A DNA stretch of 64,000 nt from Culex pipiens pallens (Eukaryota; Arthropoda; Insecta; Diptera; Culicidae), in NCBI RefSeq assembly GCF_016801865.2, contig NC_068939.1:129608917-129672916 (forward strand), in the 5' to 3' direction. Numbering within the stretch: the first letter of the stretch is position 1; every line of letters begins with the position of its first letter. Made by a program: the position numbers and the translations under genes. The notes beneath the pieces were generated by a model. The model did no database searches. It was not told the origin of the DNA and worked only from the letters and a program-made list of their open reading frames with translations. Shown in pieces: positions 21,927 through 35,300 of this stretch.

Positions 21927-24900
21927 TTACGTCGTCTTTTGAAACTTTTTCAAAACTTCCATCAAAAACTCATACCGGGTCCGTATCTGCCCCCCGCTTC
22001 TCCCCTCAATCCTGGCCCCAATCCGTTCCAGCAGTTCCTCAACCGAGCTGTACCCATTCTTGATTTCTTCCAAAATTACCTTGTCTTCGTCCCTGGTCCA
22101 GCTAGGCTCCTCCCTCGGCGGTTCCGGCTCCCTCGTTTCCACCTGCTCCTCCGACTGCTGCTGTTCTTCCAGCTGCTCGTCGGAAGGGTGCTTCCGGAGG
22201 GGTTTCTCCTTCTTGGCCGGTACAGCGGAAGGCGAGGAGGTCGCGGTTGTGGGTGGTTTTCGTTTCGTTGGAAGGGGTGATTCCGGGGGAGCTTCCGACG
22301 AGGTTGCCTCGACCATGCTTTTGAGCTTCTTTGAAACGGAGATCACTTTGGAGTCGGCGGGTACGGTTGGGGTGGCCTTTTTGGAGGTTGTTGGAGAACT
22401 TTTTCCGGCGGTTCCGGGTTTTTTGCTGACGGGGGAGTTGATGCGCTTTTTGGGGACGGTTCCTTTGAGCTGCTGCTTCTTTGGTGAGGTGGGTTTGTCC
22501 TCGTCGGCGGGATTGCTGCTGAGAAATGGGGGGAAAAGAGGATTAGTTGCGATGTGCTGATAAACGAACTTGAACGCTTACCTTTCACCGGAAGTCTCCG
22601 GATCCGGCACCAGCAGGTGCGCCACGTCGGCATAGTTGACGCCTTTGCCGCCGTGCACGAGCGGATTCAGTCGAATGGCATGCGCCTTGAACGCGGCGTC
22701 GTCACAGAGTTTGTACCGCGGCTGCTCGTCTCGAACATCCTCGGTTGGGACATCAACCGTGGCATCTTTCTCTTCTTCCAAACCGCTCGGGCCGGCTCTC
22801 GATTTGTCGACGTTTCGTACCGCGTGGACACATCCCTTGAGCGGAGCTTCCTCGGCGGACGGCGTCGCAGCTCCAGCTTCGTGCGCCAGGAAGGATAACC
22901 GCGCCGGCAGCGTTCCGTACACGATCCGGCCCTGGATGTACTTGGTACCGCAGACGGTGCTCTCGCCGGCCGTCGGTTCCTGGGACAGCTCGACAAACGG
23001 GACGTCCTCGTAGATCTCGTTCGGGTCGGTATAGTCTGGGAGGGGGAGCTTCTTCATGGAAATCGCTTCGTAGTCGGAGAGATTGTTGCTTTCCGGGGGT
23101 TTCTCCTCCGGGAATAGCTGGACGAACCACTCGATCAAAAAGGGATTGCCTTTTAGGAGGGGGAGGATTCGAGCTTTGATCTGTTCCATGCTGACGTTTG
23201 GTTCATTTGAGAGATCATTTAAACTTGAGTAGATCTTTTTGATTTGAGAGGGCTGTTTGGCGAAGTAAATGTTCAGTTTAGCCAGAAAATCGTTGGCGTT
23301 GGTCAGGATAAAGTGTTCAAAGAACTTTCCCACCTCAGCGGCTTGACCTGGCAGCAGGAACGTCAGAAACAGATCGCACAACTCCGGATGCTCACCAAGA
23401 AACAGTTCTTCCATTTTACGATACAAGTCCGCAACGCGATCATCCTTCTCGTTGAAACTCTGCAGAATCTCCAAAAACTTTTCGTACTGAGCATGCTTGT
23501 TCTCTGCCAGCAGCGTTTCTTCGACCTTCTCGAAAAAATTATACGCGTAGTTGACGTCCTTCTCTTCGACTTGCTCCACCTTCATAAACTTCCGACCAAC
23601 TCCGTTATCCACCGTCCCCAAATCCCCCACATTCCTCCCCGCATGATTCGCACTCATCTTTCTCAAATCCTCCAAAAAGTAACTAAACCCAACAATCAAC
23701 TCACAGTGCCGCTGAACCTTCTTCAACTCCACCAACCCGAACTCTACCCCCGGCCCGTGCAAATCCCAAAACGTCCTATAAATCCGCCACAGCTTCTCCT
23801 TCAAAACTCCCCGCTTTCCAACCTTCCCCTCCTCTTCCTCCTCGTCCTTCTTCCGCGGCGTCCGCTGGAAGTACTCCGTCAACCGCTTCTGCCCCCTCAA
23901 CAGCGCGTGTGGAGAGTCGCAGTCCTCCCGCAAACTCCCGTGGCAATCACAGCCGCAGCAGCACTTCCGGCTCGAGTCACCCTTGGACGCGTCCAACTCT
24001 ACCACCTCGATCGATTCCTGCGACGAGTCCTGCTTGAACTTGGACACGTAGCTTGCGAGGGACGACGTTGGTTTCACCGGGTGGTACGATTGGTCTAGGA
24101 ATTGCTGGTTGATCTGGAACGTCGACTCGTCGCCGTCGTTGCTGGCCACGTCCCGTGGCGCTGATTGGACGGATGGCTGCTGCTGTTTCGGATCGAGGAT
24201 TACGCTGATGGTGATGTTTACGTTGGAATCCTTCGGCGGAAGATGCTTCCTGGCGGATGCTGGAAGCGGTTTTATTGAGAACGTTGATACGTCGGGGCAG
24301 CCGTTCAGTTTGGCGAGCTGGAAAGGGGAAAATATGTAGGAATTGTTGATGAATTTCCTGATTTATTTGAAAAATTACCAGCAACGAAAATTTTAACGAT
24401 TGATGTTAAATTGCACTTTTGTGTTGGTAAACATGTCAAAAACGCATAATGAATGATGTCGATGACGTTTATGTCTTTTTAAGTCAAAAATGTTTATGGC
24501 AAAGTGCACAATGAGCGTTTTTCACAAAAAGGTGGTCAAAAATTAATTGAATACACTTTAAAAATATATTTAAAAAAAAGTTACTTTTAATTCTCCCTAA
24601 AGTGGTTTGGGCTTCCTCACATTGAAATGTGGTCCAGATCGCAAAATTAAGTGGAAATGGATTTTCTGAAAAATGGTGAAGCTTTGAAGCTTTGCTGTCT
24701 TCAGAAGAGTTGTTGCAAATAGAAAAGGGCAACTTTTGGTTTGGTTCAAAATTAGGATGGTTCAAGATTAAGCGGTGTATGCAAATCGGAAGGAACCGGT
24801 CAAGAAACATTTCAAATGGGCAGCAGCGGCAGCGAAAGCAAGCCAGAGAGGGTGAAGAAAAGCCCCAAGAAAACGCTCCCTCTCCTTTGTTCTGCTGTTC

Positions 24901-27900
24901 GTAAAGCTGTTTCTTGACCCCTTTCCTTCCGATCTCCATATTAGCCTTTAGGGTGATTTTGAAAATCTAACTTTTCAGGAATATTTTTTCGTCTCCTAAA
25001 AAGTTTTTGGACATGCTAATCCAAGCAACTTTGTCAGAGACACTAAAATTTTATCTCAAAATCTAGAAGCCGACCAAATTTAGAGAAAGCATCTGTGCAA
25101 ACCTTTAAAAATCAGTTTTTTAAACGTAGCAATTTAGGGTCAAGTTTTAGAGAAAGTGATCTTCGAGGCACTTTTAGAGCTCTTAAAAACGAACATTTTT
25201 TTCATTTGACATGTCAATTTGAACTTAAGGGTCAAAAGTTGCAGCCATTTTAAGGTAAAAAGGATGCAAAATTGAAACTTAAATATCTCGAAAAGGCCAG
25301 GTTGCATTTATAGAGTTTTTTTGAATAGGTCCTATAAACATATGAAACACAATAGCATGAAAACATGGTTAAGTTATGTTTTCAATTTTCTGAGATACGA
25401 TTTAAAAAAAAATAAAAACTGGGGGTTTCGACGCGCCACGCGCAAAAATGGGAAAATGACAAAAACGGCAAAAAAACGAAATTTTTCACTAAAACTGCGA
25501 TAACTTGAAAATTTCAGCGATGACCTATACATGTTAGTATGTATGTATGTATGTATGATCCCCATACCCGCAGGCAACTTGGTCCCGAAACACATGTGAG
25601 CGCTAGGTGAACAATTCGATCATCTTTTACTCCATAATCTGTACACCCACGTGCATAAGTTTTTTTGCACGAATTTTAATGCTACAAATACCGGCGCATA
25701 GATCAAAATGGTTTCCCTCTTCCCTCCCCAAGCGCCGGATATTTGTAGCGGGTGTAGGGACACTTTGCATAGACGCCCTTGCTCCCATCACGTCACTGAG
25801 GGTATGGAGCGACGAGAAATTAATAAGCATGCCCCCTCAGCCGAACCTTCATTAGAGAAGCAGGCAATCCACAACTCACAAACGAAAAATCCACAACTCA
25901 CAGCGAACGACTAAAGGGACACCCTACCGCGTATATAGTTAAATTGGCGTAGTTAGTCTTGAGTGAAGTGAGTGACTGTTAGCGTATAAGTGAAAGAGTT
26001 TTTTTTGTATTATAACAAGAACGGGCTCACCAAATTAAGTAGCGATGACCTATAGATGTTAGGGTACCAAATTTTTTTAATTGAAATACGCAACTTTTGG
26101 TACCCTAAAATGTATAGGTCATCGCTGAAATTTTGGGTCTCCTACGAAAGGCCGAATCTCAAAAGGCCGAATCCCGAAAGGCCGAAATTCAAAAGGCCGA
26201 ATTACTCGAAAGGTAGAATTATCATAAGGCCGAATCTCATAAGGCAAACCGCGCCCGAAAAGGCGGAAACGCATTCCAAACTTCGTTTGTAATGCGTTTC
26301 CGCCTTTTTGGGCGCGGTTTGCTGTTATTTTTTTTTTTATAAACCATAGTTATGTAATAAACATTGGTTTCAAAATAAAGAGGGCATAACTTTCTAGCAT
26401 TGCTGCTAACTAAATTTTAAAAGTTTCTATTTATTGGCCGCAAAAAAATAATTGTAATTATTTGAATTCATTTAAGTACTTGGTGACGAATAATCGAATT
26501 TCGGTTATCGTCACCATAATTCAATAAACAACACTATTGAAACACTTTTGAATTGCTTTAATTCACTTTACTCTACTCACTTGTATGCCGAATGTACTCA
26601 TTATGTACTAATTTCGCTTAAAATTATAAAAAAGAACACAGTTCGTTAGTTTACTGTATCTTTGAATATCATAATCAATGAAAATCGTGAAAATATGAAC
26701 AAAATTCTGAATTCCATAATCATTCTGCCTTTCGAGACATTCGGCCTTTTGAGACGTTCTGCCTTCTGGGCAAAAGACAAAATTTGGCCTTTTGAATTTC
26801 GGCCTTCCGAGGTTCTGCCTTTTGAGTTTCAGCCTTTTGAGGTAATCCCGAAATTTTCAAGTTATCGCAGTTTTAGTAAAAAAATCGTTTTTTTGCCGTT
26901 TTTGTCATTTTCCCATTTTTTTTGCGCGTGGCGCGTCGAAAAACCCAGTTTTTATTTTTTTTAAATCGTATCTCCGAAACTTGAAAACATAACTTCGCGA
27001 TTTTTTTATATGTTATGGGAAATTTTCCGAGGAATCAGGTAAAAATATTTTCAGATATAGGCTTTTTGGTCCCAATACCTTCAAAACAGCATTTTAGATT
27101 TTCATACGACCTTTTCAAATGTTAAGCTAGATTTTTGAAACTCCTTACTATTTTTTGCAAATAGCTAAACTAATCACCTTTCTTTTGCGTCTAAGACAGC
27201 TAAAATCGGATTGAAAAAACGGGTTCATTTATTTTGACCAAGGAAAATTTTTGACCCCGGTTGGAGAACTTTTTTTCGAATCATGCTGTTTTCGTGGGGA
27301 ATTGCTGAATATCAACGCTGAAAAAATCCCAGGGGTATTTTTCTTTATAAACTCGAGATATCTTCATTTGAAAATGTCTTATTTTCAAGGGAAAAGTGTA
27401 TGGGACACCCCTAATGAAATTCGAAAATTTGAGTTTTTTCCATGTAATTTTGCCCGCTGAATCTGAATCTGCCCTCATAATTGAGCCAAAGTGTAAAAAA
27501 ACGATTTTTGATCATATTTTTTTTGAATCTTGATTTTGGAAAATTAAAATAAAAAAATTAAAATATTTTAAATTCGAAAAAAATAAAATCAAAAATTTGA
27601 ATATTTAAGAGTTAAGAACATCAAAAATTCAAAATCTACACTTAAAAAATTCAAAGAAATTATAATTACAAAAACAAAGTAAAATAAAAAAAAATTACAA
27701 ATTTTTAAAACTTAAATATAAAAAAAATAAAAACTGTTCGTACTCTATTATCCGAAGATCTCGTCAAAATTTCGAATTTCTAAATCCTCTAAATAAGAGT
27801 TTCTAACCTAAAATATGACTCCAAAAATGTGTATTTTTTATGAATCAAGAAGGCGGCATTGAATTTAAGAAATTCAAGAACAATTTCTTAACAGAGAAAT

Positions 27901-30900
27901 GTGGTGTAGAGTATACCGAAAGTCTGACTTTTTAACACTGGAACGCCCAACGCATGTCCAACTTACACGGACGCCCAAGCCTCCCAAAAAAGTTGGAACG
28001 GTAACTTCAACTCGCTGGTTCTCGGGCATAACTCACCCAATCAAGACGATTCTTTTTTCCAGTGATTTGTTAGGATGTCTAGATGATCCTAGAACTTTGC
28101 AGAACTCAGTTTGATCAAATATGTAATTTTTGCGAACAAAAACATCGTTCCAACTTTTTCAAAAAGACTGCCTTTGCGGAATTTTTGGCGAATTTTTTTT
28201 TACACGCGAAAAAAAAAGTTGGAACGATGTTTTCGATCGCAAAAATTACAGATTTGATCAAATTGAGTTCTGGAAAGTTCTAGGATCATCTAGACATCCT
28301 AACAAATCACTGGAAAAAATAATCGTCTTGATTGGGTGAGTTATACCCGAGAACCAGCGAGTTGAAGTTACCGTTCCAACTTTTTCGGAGCCTTGGGCGT
28401 TGGAATGTTAATAGATGAAAATGTATATTTTAATGTTTTTCGCTTGTGGAGCAGGGGGTCATTTTTTCTGGGCACCCTAATCCACAGACGTGTATCGTTC
28501 TTTTTGCGACAAGACTCCGCCTCCCGGGTCTCCGAAGTGTGAAGGTATGGCACGGGGAGAGGGCACCGAATACCTATATTTAAACTTAAAATTTTGCGAA
28601 CTGGCGACCTCTGGATTGTGAGTCCAGTGCGCGGTCCGATTGATCCACACAGGCAGACAATATCTTTGATTTTGCCAAAGCTATAAATTTTTCAAAAAAA
28701 ATAATCTCTCCGGTGCCAATTTTTGTACCATCTAAAATTCTAGCGCAAAAGATGCATTGTTTAGTCCCCTTAAACATTAAAAAATCTTTCAGAGATTTTG
28801 CAAGCAAAATTAGCGCTTCCCTAACACCAACGGGAATGTCAAGGGGAAATCACCAGTTTTAAATGTTTTGGATCAAAACAACAATGAAACTTCACTTACC
28901 CTCGCGTTTGAATACAGGTACTTTCCCCAGATCGTGGGCAGCTGGTCCTTTTGGTAGGATGCCGGCGGAATCACATTTCGCAGATCGAGCGCTTCCAGCA
29001 CGTGCTGATACGGCGGTGCCTTCGAGTGCAGAAAGTAGTACTTGATGGGGTTCAGGTACGAGTACCGCTTGTGTCGCGTACAATAGTCGTAAATGTGATC
29101 CTCGGTGTAGTTTACGCAGAGATACTTGCTGATGTAGAAGCAAACCTGCTTGAGGGACGGGACCTTTTCCTGGACGTGCTTGACCCACCTGTTTTGTTCG
29201 GCTTTGAGAATATCGAAGAACAGCTCAAGACCGAACGCGATGAGGCGCTCTTCGCTTTGCGTGATTCGCTTCTTGGTCGTGGGTTTGGCATGGAACGGTG
29301 CGCAGGGTAGTAGCTTTGGGTACATGAACGCCTTGCAGTTGACCACCTTTTCCATCAGTCTCGGATGAAACATGCGCCGTTCTTGGTAGTTGCGGTCTGC
29401 TTTCGCTGATTTTTCTGCATCTTTTATGAGAAATTTAATGAGCTGTTTATTCTCCGCCGAGGGTTTGTCCAGTTCTGCTTCCCAGCTGAGGCAACACTCT
29501 AGAGCTGGGTCCAGGTTCCAAGGCTTAACGGACGCGTTGATCTCTTTCAAATCGGTCAGCATTTTCTTGAACGTGCTGGCCAGCTTCCAGAACTTGGGAT
29601 GAGCGTGACATTGCATGAAGTTCTGCGCCGCAAGCTGGGTGTGCATTCGCAGCTGTTGTTGCAGAATCTGCAGCTGAAAGCTAGTGTATCCGGTTTGACC
29701 CTCGGGAAACTGGTCCTGCACTGGGTGAAGGTTGTGCAGGTAGCGATAGCGACGCTCGCTGTGGATCAGGTGGGAGGTTGCATCGATCGGAGCGACGGGA
29801 ACCTTGTCCGAAGGCAGAATGTACGGATGGTAGCTGGACTTGTCCGGCGTCGAAACCTGGATGTAAAACTGCCCGTTGGTCATTACGCGCTGGTAGTTTG
29901 AAGGATAAACGCTTTGCACTGGAGGAACCACCGCCAACGGCTGAATCGCCGAAACTATCGGGGTATTGTCTGCAGCTCCAAAAGAATTCGGAAACTGTAT
30001 CGCTTGGGCAGCCATAACCGGAACCCGGCTCACCGACTGAACTGCTGCCGTTGGCGTAGAAGAATTGGTCGGTTGAAACGAGACATGCTCAACCGAAGAC
30101 ACGGCACTCGAGCTCTGTTGCTCCTTCGGGCCCGGAGTGTTCAACCCCGACCTCGAATTCTGCTGCGGAACGTCGTTCTTTTGATGCACCTCTTCGCTGC
30201 TCGGCGCGGTCAGCGTGTTGAGACTCGTGTCCAGGAAGGACTCGTCGATGATGCCGCTCATCTCGATCAGCTCGGAAACCAGCTCGTTGAGCTCCTTTTT
30301 GGAGACCTTCACCTCGCGGAGTTCCTCGCGGTCGACTGCGGAAAGAAAAAGTGTAATTCCAGATTAAATCAACAAGCAAAAAAAAGAACTTTGGAGATGC
30401 GGGGCATCGATCCCCGTACCTCTCACATGCTAAGCGAGCGCTCTACCATCTGAGCTACATCCCCTAATGGACTTGAACGCAACACAACCCAATGCAGAGT
30501 TTTAGCCGACACAATGAACAATGCAAAAAAGAACTCGCGCCCAACGTGGGGCTCGAACCCACGACCCTGAGATTAAGAGTCTCATGCTCTACCGACTGAG
30601 CTAGCCGGGCAGATAAGTTTTGTTTGTGACTTTCGATGCTGTAAAGGCTTTTTTATAAGTATAGAGTATACATTTAATTTTTAAAAGTGTTTGAACATAT
30701 TTTTTGTGTTTTTTTTGCCTTTCTTACAAAAGAAAGGTTTAAGGTTTGCTTTTGGAAAAACGCTTTTCTCAGAAATCTTAAAAAAATCGTGCGCGGCGAG
30801 GAATCGTCCCAGAAAAAATCCTATTACTAAATTGAAGGTTTAAATGCGCTCTTTCGATTGAATTTTGGCCCGAAACCCGGAACTCAAAGTCTGATTTTTG

Positions 30901-32335
30901 AGAGCTCTTTTTCTGAAATACTTGAGCGATGTCTGTATCCGCTCTTAAAAATTTGTGTCTTCCATCATTGGAAAACCGCTCGTAAAACCCACAATTTTTA
31001 TATTTCAGATTTGTAGCCATGGGGTCGGAGACGAACATTTTATTTTTCGATTCACAATTTTCGACCAATAAATGTGGTCAAAGCCATTTTTAGAGGTATT
31101 TTTTGGACAATTTTACAGATAACACTATCAAATTAAAAGAATTCAGTTTCAAACAAAAATCCATTGGAAAACATGCGCCATAAACTGCTTGGGCCCAAAA
31201 TTTGAAGCTTTTCCAAAATGTATTTCCAGAGATATAGCCATATTAGTGTTTTTCGTCTTATTTTTACCCTATTTTTTCCCATTAAATTTTTGGTTTTATA
31301 CAGAATCATATACTGAACATCAAATTCGAAGTCCCGGCTCGTTCTCGCTCGAAAGATCGACAAGTCGTCAAGTCGAAGCATAAACGCCAGCACATTTACG
31401 CTTGCGCGTTTTACGCTGCGCGTGAAAGTGTTCTTTCTGGCTTCTCATAATAGATCGACAAAGTGCAATATCGATACATATCTTTTTAAGCTATTCATAG
31501 ACTAACATTAAAGACTGAGTACCCTTTATTTTTTTCTAATAATGTCAATCCAATATGTTTTTCTTAATTAAATTTAAATATCTTGCGACCCATAATGTAC
31601 CTCTGAAATTAAAAAAAAAATGGCATTCGAGGTTTAGCCTAAAAATATTCGAAGCTTTAGGTCAAATTCTCACTGGGTGGTATCATTTTGTTTCTGAAAA
31701 ATTAATTGCACCAATATATTTGTCGGAGTTTCATCATTTTGTAAGAAAGGCTCTATTTCACCTCTGGTGATATTAAATCGGGTTTTTAATTAATAAACAA
31801 TTATATAAAGATAAAAATAGTTAGAACTTTGGTTGGAACCCAAATATTCAATTGTTAGGCAGTGGCAAATATTTTCAATAGTTTATGTCGCTTCCCTTCA
31901 ATTTTGGCTCGAAAAATAGGGGGCAAACAAATATTTTCTTCAAAAAACTTGAAAAATAATCGAAATAGACGTGCAATCTACTGAAAACTATGTAAAATGC
32001 ACTAGCACCAGCTTAAAAGTATTTTGATTTTTTGTGTTTTTTTCGCAAACAAACGTTTTTGCCAAAACTTCTATATTTAAAAAAAAAACGAATGATAGTT
32101 AGACAACTGTACTACAAATTGTACAAAGGAAATTATTTTTTACTTATATGTAATGATGTATACATTAACCAATTTTAATTATTTTTAAGAAATTTTTGTC
32201 TAGTTATTTAAATGTAATTAATTAACATGTCTTCAATCTTGATTTGATAACCAACCCACAGGGCCCACTCGGATGACCTAATTAACATATCTTCAATACT
32301 CAGTAAAAATGAAACTCGCGCCCCCGGGTGGACTA

Positions 32336-32387
<52 letters not shown>

Positions 32388-35300
32388 AAGGCTCCTGATA
32401 GATTAATTGATTTTATGTTATCACATTGTTTAGAAATGTTGAACATTTCATGGAAACAGACATTAAATAATTGGACTAGGCTGCCCCTGTTCGCATAATT
32501 GTCTCATATGCATTCTTTTTCACTTTTGAGTCAATGATGCAGGTTGATTTAAAATCACGTGCGCTTTCAGAAAAACTAAAAATATCCAGTACTGTCTTCT
32601 ACACAACCGAAGCAAAACAATTTTTTCGCAAAAAATTGAAACGAAGCCTTATTTATGGGACAAACTGTTAAAAGTCATATCAGGGCATCTGTTAGAGTCA
32701 ATTGCCATCATTTATTGCATTATTGTTTTCCCTTGAATCATTGTAGGCTCCAAAAACTCCTAAAATTGAAGCATTTTCAGAATCGGGATATTTTTTAAAA
32801 CTTCACTGTTTTAGTAGAAGTAGTTAATAGAATGCGAAAAATTCGATGAAATTAATTGTTACACGTCTCAAAAACAGTAACCTTGGAGGCTGTTTACTTT
32901 TTAATCCATACAAAAATTCACAAGTGGCTCTTCAGATCGACCAACAAAGAAAAGTCATTTTTCCTTTATATGGCCTGGGCTGGAAGAAAAGCTGAGGAAA
33001 AAGTTTTCAATGCATTATTTGTTTGTTTGGATCCTATTTAACATGTACACATGCTACATACATCGTAAATAGTCAAAATAGGCCCGATTTCCACCTAATA
33101 ACAATGTCGCATTTTTTTATGGGCCATACTGTACAACCCAACCCCGCCTTTAGACGGGTTTCGATTTGAAAAATCGCCAATTTTTTTTTTCCAACTAATT
33201 TTTGATCTTTAGAAAGCATTGGAAAGAAGAACTCTTAAAATTTTAGAAAATTTCTGGGTTGGAAGTTTTACTTGTTTGATGTGACATTGCCAATGTTTTA
33301 AAAAATGTAATTTTTTAGGGGTCAACTTTGGCTGTGATACTAACAGTTCACGCAGAAAAATAAGGCCTATTTGAATCAACAAAACGTTTTGTTGATTTGA
33401 AAATCAAGATTTTTGTTGAATCAACGCTAAACGTCAAAGCAACTTTTTCAAAACAACAAAAGATTTTTGTGGAATTGAAAAAATCAAGGTTTGTTTCAAC
33501 GCAAAATCGGCGTTGATTATATTCAACAAAATTTTTGTTGAAACAAACCTCGTACAGGCTGATTCTACAAAACATTTTTCTGCGTGTTCCTATATTTTAA
33601 GTAAAAATAAGTAAATATGCAGTAATTTTTCAAGTGTCCCAGACTAAGCCTCTACGCATTTTTTTTTTACAATTTAAATGATAATGGTGCCATTCTATAA
33701 CAGAAAATGTGAAAAACAAGCAAAAAATTGAAAAAGTGACTGTAAAAACATGAAAAAAATAGATAGACAAAATGTAATAATAAGAGGTGGTAGAGTAGGC
33801 CAAATACTACCGAAAACAACGAAAAACATAAAAAAATGTTGACGAAAACTCCAGCATCCTCTAGAATTTTGGGAGATTACTTCCAATATCCTTCTTTTCT
33901 AAGCGGCCAGGCCAACTGCGTGGAGTTAACCGCAAAGATGATTCGTTGAATTGGATTGAGGTTGAGCACAAAATGTTTAAAAGACAATATACCGTCATCT
34001 GGGGTGACAATGGGCCTGGGGGGTGAGATTGGGTCATATAAAAATGCAGAAATTTGAACAATGTCACCCCTGATGACGGTATTAAAAAACAATTAACCTT
34101 CAATTTGTCAAATTTTTAAGACCCTTACGAAAAAGTACCAAACTGGAATATTCATAATTTGGCAACACTGTTGTGATTTTTCAAGAATTCTGTGAAATTT
34201 CCAGGTCTGTTAAGATTAAGGACCTCCGGATCGATCTTTGTGTATGTTTTGGACAAGTATTTGAAAGATTTCCCTTGGAAAATATCAAATTTGAAAGTCT
34301 GGCAACACTGTTATGAGATTACCAAACTTATGTGAAATTTTTAGAGCTTTTCAACTACTTGAGTAGTGTTGGATAGGTATTCTAAGTACCTTCCTTACGA
34401 ACTGTAGTCTTTTGGATGATTTTGTACTCTAAAATTTCGCTGATTTGGCAACACTGTTTGCAATATAAACTATTAGTAAAAATGATAGTTTTATTCAGAT
34501 TGGAAATAAACTCCTCATCGACCTTCGTCTACATCGTACGGTAGGTCTTTTTTATAAATAATTAGGTCTGGCAACACTGCACTGTTCTGAGATATTAAGG
34601 ATATAGAATATTAAAGTTGGATTTTTCGTACAAGTTTGTGTAGAGAAATCTCGAAAGTTTAAAACATGTTTAAAAAACAATTAAATTTGAAAGTCCTTTG
34701 TTGAAAAAATACAAATCAATATTACAATTTTTACTTATACAGATAAGGATTTCTTTATCTTACTTGGAATCTTGTCCGCAGCTACGTATTCCGGATCCGT
34801 ATCGTCGTCATCCTCGGCGTGATTTTCTGTAAAAATAAATAAAATATTACTTTGGATCTGTCATTTAAAAATGTGATTTCCCAACTCACGCAACGGCTTG
34901 GTAAACTCGTTCAGAAACTCCTTCCACACCAGATCCATGTCGCAGTCAAAGTCGTACATGTCGGTCGTAATATCGGGCGGAATGAACGTCGACTCGATCG
35001 TCTCGATCGCGGTCGTTTGGAGGCACAGCTTCGATCGCGTCCGCCGCGCAATGTTCTCCTGCTCCTGCTCGGACTGCTGCGAACAGTGCGAATCGTTGCG
35101 AAGGCGCGGAATCTTGAACAGACCATCCTTGCTGTACAGCAACGCATCCTGGCCGGCGTCCTGCTCGATCCGGCCGGGCGTTGTCGGAGCGGCCGGCGTT
35201 CGGGGTTGGGAATCAATGTCCGAAATGGTCGTGTTGGGATCGTCGTCCGAGGGGATGTCTTCCTCGGTGGGTTTGTACTCTTCGTCGTCATCGTCGGAGC

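Larger units (their letters stand above)
25365..27000. repeat. Large composite inverted repeat in GON4L intron 4
   Basis: Arms of about 150 bp at 25365-25515 and 26852-27000 are inverse copies, both holding GCGCGCCACGCGC-type GC-rich cores and AAACTGCGATAACTTGAAAA. Between them lie a possible solo LTR or other insertion (about 25540-26040), a short inverted repeat around GGTACC, the GGCCGAA element and a strong hairpin. The order suggests several insertions into an original long-TIR element. Confidence 0.7.

Noticed and set aside
23244..24098. 284-codon + strand frame opposite GON4L exon 5
   Set aside because: Shadow of a long codon-biased exon; the - strand exon splices in phase with its neighbours.
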